DNA of 11,231 bases from Acidobacteriota bacterium (GTDB taxonomy: Bacteria > Acidobacteriota > Terriglobia > UBA7540): assembly GCA_021789565.1 (NCBI GenBank), contig JAJYJL010000133.1, forward strand, positions 1 to 11,231. Direction: 5' to 3'. The notes beneath the pieces are model-generated. The model was not told the DNA's origin. It was given only the letters and a program-made list of their open reading frames with translations, and ran no database searches. The translations under genes and the position numbers were made by a program. How positions within the stretch are numbered: position 1 is the first letter of the stretch; every line of letters starts with the position of its first letter. Positions 7,123-11,231 of this stretch are shown here, piece after piece.

Positions 7123-7471
7123 AGTAGACCTCTTTTCAAGACCACCGAGTTCTCAGGCGCATAGCCGGGAGTTTTACGACATCTCTTTGCACGCTATTGC
7201 GTTGCGCCCATCTGTTCTCTTACGTTCTCGATGCTCTATAAAATAATTCGCCAAAAACGAAAATTTTTTGGACAACTTTACAACCATTCCGACCGCACGT
7301 TCATCGAAAAAAGTAATTCAACTCTGTGCCTACCTGGGGAAGTGGTTGTACTTGGTTAATCCAAGTCGCCACTTCCTCCTTCCATTTGTGGAACCCTTGC
7401 CAGGCAAAAATTGTGGTTGGACAATTTAGTGCATCAAAGTCGCCTGACTGTTCCAATTTTACACAAGGAAA
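7123..7471. other. AT-rich intergenic region upstream of glmS
   Basis: About 350 bases separate glmS from the small ORF behind it. The region is clearly more AT-rich than the genes. It holds a 7-bp stem with a 7-base loop (CCAAAAA at 7251-7257 with TTTTTGG at 7265-7271) and the larger inverted repeat listed separately. The glmS promoter must lie here or further upstream. AT-rich stretches near 7236-7250 could serve as a -10 on the minus strand, but no clear -35/-10 pair stands out. The plus-strand open frame across it has no coding character. Confidence 0.6.
7336..7378. repeat. Long two-arm inverted repeat
   Basis: GGAAGTGG (7338-7345) pairs with CCACTTCC (7369-7376), and inside it ACTTGG (7350-7355) pairs with CCAAGT (7361-7366) across the loop TTAAT; two further pairs (one G-T wobble) extend the outer stem. 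The arms are perfect and separated only by a small asymmetric internal loop (TTGT opposite CG). No T-run follows on either strand, so it is not a standard terminator. It could be an operator, a REP-type palindrome or an RNA structure at the end of the minus-strand transcript. Confidence 0.75.
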
Positions 7472-7759
7472 TTATCCACTGTTTTCCGAGGCAAGCCCCT
7501 TGCCCTTTTCACTGAACCGGATTATGACCTGTGATCCGCCGCCAAATTTCCTGGTGAGCCACTCTTCAAGATCGTTCCGGAGAAATTCCAGGTCGACTTT
7601 AAACCCCGCCTCCATCCATCCATCAGCGACGGGCAGGACGTCGTCAAAAGCGCTGCGGCCCGTAAAACTTCTCATACAGAAGCTGTCCAGCCAGCCAACC
7701 GGGCATGGCCTCACCTCGCCCGGCTTCAGAACCTCGACATGGATCTTTCTGGCGAACAT
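7472..7759 (-). CDS. Small hypothetical protein, 95 residues
   Basis: I do not recognise this protein. From the ATG at 7759 it reads MFARKIHVEVLKPGEV..., a strand-rich start, then an FDDVLPVADGW segment, an amphipathic helix (VDLEFLRNDLEEWLTRKF, about 54-71) and a final strand SQVIIRFSEKG. Codon third positions are GC-biased like neighbouring genes, and charged and hydrophobic residues alternate plausibly, so it is more likely real than a shadow of the plus-strand open frame there. The frame extends upstream to 7882, but those 41 residues look non-coding; AGGGATG lies just before the ATG at 7759. There is no signal peptide or membrane segment. It lies 143 bases downstream of the CpsB-like phosphatase gene on the same strand. 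Confidence 0.55.
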   Translation of the reverse strand: MFARKIHVEVLKPGEVRPCPVGWLDSFCMRSFTGRSAFDDVLPVADGWMEAGFKVDLEFLRNDLEEWLTRKFGGGSQVIIRFSEKGKGLASENSG

Positions 7760-7902
7760 GCTGGCATCCCTATCTTGACACAATGATTTCCCGGAGTGCG
7801 ACTTTGGACCCGGTTGCCGAACTCCTTTTGCAAGAAAACATGAAGGCTCGGAAGCAGTATTCAGAGGGACGCCCAGGAACATGGCTTCAGACCCGGACTC
7901 TT

Positions 7903-8682
7903 CTATCGCCGGAAGATGGAAAACCAGGTCTTCTTTCGGGACGATTGCCTGGGGCCCAAGGGCTGAAGTGGCTCAGGCAGAGACTCCCCGATGATGACGG
8001 CCGCCGGGTTTATCTCCAGCAAGAGGTCGGCGACATCTTTGCCCCGCACGGAGGCAACCTTCTTGTAACAGGAAGAAAGATTGGGGGGACGGTGTGTGAG
8101 GTCATGAGCGTCTGAGGCAAAGAAATGAACGAGATTCCGATCCAGCCATTCTTCGGAGAGTTCCCGTGCTCTCGCTCCAAACCCTCCCAGGTGGGACATT
8201 GCGGTAATCTGGACCAGGCACCCTCGCTGGGCCCAGTGGTAAAGCAATTCAGGCTTGCGCTGGATGATGGGATTGCGCTCCGGATGAGTGAGAATTGGAG
8301 TCAGGCCTGCCACCTCGATTTCATAAAAGACGTTGTCCATCTGCTCTGGAATAAAGTGGTCAGGGAATTCCACCAGCAGATATTGCGTGTTGTTGATGGA
8401 GAAATCTGACCTGCCTTGCGCGAGCATGCGGAGATTGTCGTATGAAAGGTGGAAGTCACAGCCCAGGAACAGCTTGGGAGATTCTCCCACCCCAGACTGA
8501 AGCTCTCGTAGCCTGGCTTGGTTGGCCTGGGCGTCGAAAGCATACTTGAAATTACAGTGGGGTGTGGCAACGAGGTGTGTAATTCCGTCCTGCGCGGCCA
8601 TCTGGCACATGGCCACCGCGATGTCAAAAGACTTCGCCCCGTCGTCTGTTCCCGGAAGCGGATGGCAGTGGATATCAATCAT
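7903..8682 (-). CDS. CpsB/CapC-type tyrosine-protein phosphatase (PHP family)
   Basis: This 259-residue metal-dependent phosphatase belongs to the polymerase-and-histidinol-phosphatase fold. Family enzymes dephosphorylate the autophosphorylated tyrosine tail of CpsD/Wzc-type kinases and so tune capsule or exopolysaccharide export. Metal ligands are visible: H5 and H7 in MIDIHCHPLPGTDDG, the DDG motif (13-15), H42 in VATPHCN, D76 in GCDFHLS where relatives usually have Glu, H133 in THPERN, and D191 with H193 in ASDAHD. The C-terminal 20 residues are basic and poorly conserved. The frame continues 12 codons further upstream (to 8718) but the family starts at MIDIH, preceded by GGGAAG. No kinase, Wza or glycosyltransferase gene is adjacent, so its partner lies outside the window. 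Family is firm; the physiological target is inferred. Confidence 0.9.
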   Translation of the reverse strand: MIDIHCHPLPGTDDGAKSFDIAVAMCQMAAQDGITHLVATPHCNFKYAFDAQANQARLRELQSGVGESPKLFLGCDFHLSYDNLRMLAQGRSDFSINNTQYLLVEFPDHFIPEQMDNVFYEIEVAGLTPILTHPERNPIIQRKPELLYHWAQRGCLVQITAMSHLGGFGARARELSEEWLDRNLVHFFASDAHDLTHRPPNLSSCYKKVASVRGKDVADLLLEINPAAVIIGESLPEPLQPLGPRQSSRKKTWFSIFRR

Positions 8683-8718
8683 ACGATTGCTTCCCAAGCA
8701 CCAACAATAACAGTTCAC

Positions 8719-8950
8719 TCCTCCAAGGTTTGCTTAGGCACTGCTGATGCACAGGCCCCTTCACAATGGGAATTTTCACTTTACCCCATTCCCCCGCATA
8801 TTGGTCAAGTTCATCCCCCGGATTCAATGTGGATTGCGGGCGGGAAAACCGGCTGGATGAATGCATTGGAACGTTATCCCACGAATTACCACTTTGTGGC
8901 GAGTTTTATCCGTAATTTAGAATTTCCAAATCAAATATTCCAAAAACGGT
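8719..8950. other. Intergenic region upstream of the phosphatase gene
   Basis: Open frames here are short and without family likeness or coding character. The part nearest the gene presumably holds the minus-strand promoter of the phosphatase, but no convincing -35/-10 pair was found. The right part is AT-rich and contains two copies of TTCCAAA (8924-8930 and 8938-8944), with a third at 8960-8966. Confidence 0.5.
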
Positions 8951-8953
8951 ATT

Positions 8954-8982
8954 TTGACATTCCAAAGCAGTTATTTTATCAA
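8954..8982 (+). promoter_or_regulatory. Sigma70-like promoter
   Basis: A perfect TTGACA (8954-8959) is followed after exactly 17 bases by TATCAA (8977-8982), four of six against TATAAT, in an AT-rich setting. Transcription would begin near 8989, where an interrupted palindrome (ACCAT-gtagt-ATGGT with flanking GT/AC, 8989-9009) begins. A copy of TTCCAAA lies in the spacer. The promoter points rightwards toward the terminator at 9172-9204 and the mla operon. Confidence 0.55.
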
Positions 8983-9051
8983 TTAATCGTTACCATGTAG
9001 TATGGTTACTATCTCTTTAAAACAAATAACTTATCGAAATATCATGGCGGC

Positions 9052-9174
9052 ATGCTCCTTTTCTGTGTTTTGGTCATTCTATTGCGACTACCCCCGCAGA
9101 GCTCGCCCTGGATTACCTCCTCTGAGGGACCTCAGGAGCAAGCTCGGAGATTAGACCCAAGACCCGACGCTTAG
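9052..9174 (+). CDS. Possible 40-residue hydrophobic leader peptide or small protein
   Basis: An ATG at 9052 opens a 40-codon frame whose first eleven residues are MLLFCVLVILL, a strongly hydrophobic stretch, followed by a polar, proline-rich tail ending RRLDPRPDA. Its TAG stop (9172-9174) is the first bases of the terminator stem. It could be a small membrane peptide or a leader peptide. There is no good Shine-Dalgarno (only GGCGG just before), and a second overlapping frame (9044-9154, 36 codons) is also open, so chance is a serious alternative. Confidence 0.2.
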   Translation: MLLFCVLVILLRLPPQSSPWITSSEGPQEQARRLDPRPDA

Positions 9175-9204
9175 GGGGGAACAAAGTTTCCCCCTATTTT
9201 TTTT
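9172..9204 (+). terminator. Strong Rho-independent terminator
   Basis: An 11-bp stem, TAGGGGGGAAC (9172-9182) with GTTTCCCCCTA (9186-9196), contains one G-T wobble, has a three-base AAA loop, and is followed directly by eight T (9197-9204). It acts on plus-strand transcripts. No recognised plus-strand gene ends just before it, which is why a small RNA or attenuator is proposed. Confidence 0.88.
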
Positions 9205-9265
9205 CCTTCCTTGAACCTTCGTTCTTCCATCTGTTCTCAACCAAGGCTTTCCTTTCCAGGGCTGC

Positions 9266-10159
9266 ATGGCCGTGCGCTCCCGGCACGATAACCTGGCATG
9301 GAAATGGCTTTTTCTGAAATTCATCGCAATGCATTGCCGAATAGGTATCGTTCGATTAGGATGGTATTTTCTTAAGCCTATGGCCGAAACTTCAATTGAC
9401 GGGTACATCAAGCACAAGGTCCAGGCCGTCCAGGACTTCACCTTTCTGTTTGCCAACTCCATAGCAAACCTTTTCAGCTCACCACGCTATGTCGCCGATA
9501 CGATCATCCAGATGGACGTGATCGGCGTGGGATCACTTCCCATTGTTCTATTGGTAGGTTTTTTTTCAGGCGGGGTTATTGCGCTGCAGACCTATCGAAC
9601 ACTGAGTACGTTCGGCAGCGTTACATTGCTGGGAGAGGTTGTATCACTTTCGGTCGTTCGAGAAATGGGGCCTGTCCTGACAGCCCTGGTTGCGGCAGGC
9701 CGAAACAGCTCAGGAATCGCGTCGGAAATCGGTTCCATGCTGGTGAGTGAGCAGGTTGACGCCATGAGGGCGCTGGGGACAGACCCGGTGCGCAAACTGG
9801 TTAGTCCACGCCTGTTTGCGACCGTGATCACGCTGCCGCTTCTGACCATTCTTGCGGATTTCTTCGGGATGCTGGGGGGATATTTCGTAAGCCTCTACAC
9901 GGTCCACCTGACTTCGGTGGAATACTGGACTTACGCCTACCAGACGCTTACCTTTGAGGATGTTGCGCAGGGCCTTCTCAAGCCGTTTCTTTTTGCCGTG
10001 ATTGTGGCGCTGGTGGGATGCTACTTCGGGCTGAATACGCGCGGGGGCACCGAGGGTGTGGGCCGCTCCACGACCCAGGCCGTGGTCGTGGCCTCGGTGC
10101 TGATCCTTGTGGTGGATTTTTTCGTGACGAAGTTCCTGATCGCAATTCACTTCTTCTGA
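9266..10159 (+). CDS. mlaE: MlaE-type ABC transporter permease
   Basis: This is the inner-membrane permease of an Mla/MCE lipid transporter, which moves phospholipids between inner and outer membranes. The diagnostic segment is REMGPVLTALVAAGR followed by NSSGIASEIGSM, a coupling region facing the ATPase, then AMRALGTDPVRKLVSPR. Hydrophobic segments lie at about residues 86-108, 187-212, 236-253 and 271-295. From the ATG at 9266 the protein has 297 residues, but E. coli MlaE has about 260, and an internal ATG at 9380 gives 259. The extra N-terminal 38 residues contain WKWLFLKFIAMH and may be real or untranslated. A weak AGGG lies before 9266, and the 9380 start lacks a well-spaced one. The gene is followed by the ATPase and an MCE protein gene, confirming the operon. 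Confidence 0.9.
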   Translation: MAVRSRHDNLAWKWLFLKFIAMHCRIGIVRLGWYFLKPMAETSIDGYIKHKVQAVQDFTFLFANSIANLFSSPRYVADTIIQMDVIGVGSLPIVLLVGFFSGGVIALQTYRTLSTFGSVTLLGEVVSLSVVREMGPVLTALVAAGRNSSGIASEIGSMLVSEQVDAMRALGTDPVRKLVSPRLFATVITLPLLTILADFFGMLGGYFVSLYTVHLTSVEYWTYAYQTLTFEDVAQGLLKPFLFAVIVALVGCYFGLNTRGGTEGVGRSTTQAVVVASVLILVVDFFVTKFLIAIHFF

Positions 10160-10230
10160 CGTCGCCGGCGAAACAGCAAGCATGGGAATTCGCTGGGCGC
10201 CCTTGTCGAAGGGGATTTCCCACGGTGGGG

Positions 10231-11076
10231 ATGGCCATTTCACTCAGCAATGTTTCACTTGCTCATAATATGAATCCGCCGGCCGCAATCGATTTCCAGA
10301 ACGTCTGGCTTTACTTTGATGAGAAGCCGGCGCTGTCCAATGTCTCCTTCAGTGTGGGGCGTGGAGAAACGCTGATTCTGCTGGGAGCGACCGGTTCCGG
10401 CAAGTCCGTGATTTTGAAGCTCGCCCTGGGCCTGCTGAAGGCGGATGAAGGCAAGGTGATCGTGGAGGGCCGCGACCTTGGCCCGATGCCTGAAAAAGAA
10501 ATGCGCAATATCCGCCAGCGCATCGGGATTGTGTTTCAGGAAGGCGCCCTTTTTGACTCGCTTTCTGTTTATGAAAATGTCGCCTATCGCCTGCGGGAAG
10601 AGGGGAAGAAGGATGAATCGGAAATGGAAGGCCGTGCGCGGGAAGTTCTTAGCTTTGTTGAGCTTGAAGCGGCAATCGACAAGATGCCCGCGGAGCTCTC
10701 CGGAGGCATGAAGCGCCGCGTTTCCATTGCCCGAGCGATTGTGAATGATCCCGCCATTATGCTTTACGATTCCCCAACCGGCGGCCTGGATCCGGTCACC
10801 GCGCAAACCATTAATATCCTCATTCTCAAGCTCCGGGATGTTCAGGGAGTCAGTTCCATTGTGGTGACGCACAGGCTTCAGGATGCATTTTGGCTGGCCA
10901 AATTTGAATACTCAAAAGATACCGGGGGACTGGTGCCGATCAGCGGCAACGGCGCGGGCGGATCAACAATCGCCACGCGATTCCTGGTGCTTCGGGAAGG
11001 GTCGGTTTATTTTCACGGGACGCCGAATGAAGTGGTTTCCACACGTGATCCCTACCTTTGGCAGTTCCTACGGTAA
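10231..11076 (+). CDS. mlaF: MlaF-type ABC transporter ATPase
   Basis: This is the ATP-binding partner of MlaE. With the ATG at 10231 it has 281 residues: Walker A GATGSGKS (52-59), Q-loop Gln103 in VFQEGALF, signature LSGGM (156-160), Walker B IMLYD ending at D180, D-loop GGLDP (184-188) and switch His214 in VVTHR. The residue after the Walker B aspartate is Ser181 instead of the usual catalytic glutamate. Between the H-loop helix and the last strands there is an extended loop (about 226-249, with a glycine-rich GNGAGG) not seen in E. coli MlaF. Another ATG at 10270 gives 268 residues and starts closer to the first conserved strand; neither start has a well-placed Shine-Dalgarno, so the N-terminus is uncertain. 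It lies 71 bases after mlaE on the same strand. Confidence 0.9.
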   Translation: MAISLSNVSLAHNMNPPAAIDFQNVWLYFDEKPALSNVSFSVGRGETLILLGATGSGKSVILKLALGLLKADEGKVIVEGRDLGPMPEKEMRNIRQRIGIVFQEGALFDSLSVYENVAYRLREEGKKDESEMEGRAREVLSFVELEAAIDKMPAELSGGMKRRVSIARAIVNDPAIMLYDSPTGGLDPVTAQTINILILKLRDVQGVSSIVVTHRLQDAFWLAKFEYSKDTGGLVPISGNGAGGSTIATRFLVLREGSVYFHGTPNEVVSTRDPYLWQFLR

Positions 11077-11142
11077 GGTCGCCCGAGCCTATGGGTTGGA
11101 CTAGAATAAGAGGCTTCGGAGTGATTCTGGAAGGGAGGAATT

Positions 11143-11231
11143 ATGCCTCAGCGTAAACAACTCGCATGGTCCCAGCTCCGCGTTGGAGTGCTCATCATTT
11201 CCGGCCTGATCGTGTTTGCCGTTGGAGTCTT
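11143..11231 (+). CDS. mlaD: MlaD-like MCE-domain protein, N-terminus only (cut by window end)
   Basis: An ATG with an excellent AAGGGAGG (11131-11138) opens a frame that runs off the right edge after 29 full codons. It begins with basic residues (MPQRKQ), then SQLRVGVLIISGLIVFAVGV, a single N-terminal membrane anchor beginning with the RVG pattern typical of MlaD/MCE proteins. MlaD is the periplasmic lipid-binding hexamer that docks on MlaE. The call depends on both this anchor and its position 66 bases after mlaF; the MCE domain itself is outside the window. Confidence 0.75.
   Translation, partial: MPQRKQLAWSQLRVGVLIISGLIVFAVGV

Larger units (their letters stand above)
8989..9204 (+). ncRNA. 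Putative small RNA or attenuated leader of about 215 nt
   Basis: The segment lies between a consensus-like promoter and a strong intrinsic terminator, with no recognised protein gene between them. Besides the terminator it has further pairing potential: GAGCT (9099-9103) with AGCTC (9141-9145), enclosing CTCCT...AGGAG (9117-9121 with 9134-9138). It matches no RNA family I can name; a 6S-like length was considered but the expected architecture was not found. Alternatively it is the 5' leader of mlaE, whose proposed start is 62 bases past the T-run, with the terminator acting as an attenuator. A 40-codon ORF inside it is listed separately. Confidence 0.35.

Noticed and set aside
7123..7330. glmS ribozyme upstream of glmS
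   Set aside because: On the minus strand GCGCCTGAGAACTC near the start codon recalls the ribozyme cleavage region, but only about 30 bases lie between it and the ATG, and the remaining conserved core is absent.
7326..7778. 150-codon plus-strand open frame
   Set aside because: Composition is serine- and proline-rich in the manner of antisense frames, it crosses the inverted repeat, and the minus-strand 95-aa frame has better coding character.
8989..9204. 6S RNA
   Set aside because: The length is suitable, but the ends do not pair into the long rod with a central bubble expected of 6S RNA, and the 3' end is an independent terminator hairpin.

Overview
The window looks like part of a chromosome from a Gram-negative soil-type bacterium. 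Coding DNA is moderately GC-rich and the intergenic islands are AT-rich. The Mla-type phospholipid transporter at the right end implies an outer membrane. The style of the MlaF-like ATPase, the heptamer-repeat filler DNA and the REP-like hairpin suggest Acidobacteriota or a related group. That placement is inference and was not tested by any search. No rRNA, tRNA, CRISPR array, transposase or integrase is visible.

Layout. (1) Positions 1-1070 form a compact cassette: the tail of an unknown gene at the left edge, a stand-alone RelA/SpoT-domain nucleotide pyrophosphokinase starting with TTG inside a TTGA overlap, and one base later an 80-residue unknown protein. The arrangement resembles a toxSAS toxin-antitoxin pair. 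(2) Positions 1190-5250 are a run of same-strand housekeeping or stress genes: a SelW-like Rdx redox protein, an F420-reductase-like NADP-binding protein, a DJ-1/PfpI protein, UDP-glucose 4-epimerase (galE) and a short-chain dehydrogenase. Four consecutive 7-bp tandem-repeat patches lie between the first two, and a REP-like hairpin lies before the PfpI gene. (3) Positions 5299-8682 read on the minus strand: glmS, then a roughly 350-bp AT-rich intergenic region with a long inverted repeat, a small unknown ORF, and a CpsB-type PHP-family tyrosine phosphatase. (4) Positions 8683-9265 have no clear protein gene. They carry a consensus-like promoter, a palindrome at its expected start point, a small hydrophobic ORF and a very strong intrinsic terminator, which together look like a small RNA gene or an attenuated leader. 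(5) From 9266 to the right edge runs an mlaE-mlaF-mlaD operon, with mlaD cut by the window end.

Functionally the centre and right of the window lean towards the cell envelope: GalE supplies UDP-galactose, GlmS supplies glucosamine-6-phosphate for peptidoglycan and LPS, the CpsB-like phosphatase belongs to polysaccharide export control, and MlaEFD handles outer-membrane lipid traffic. The points most worth a second look are the RelA/SpoT plus 80-aa pair, the promoter-to-terminator unit before mlaE, and an MlaF ATPase with serine in place of the Walker B catalytic glutamate.
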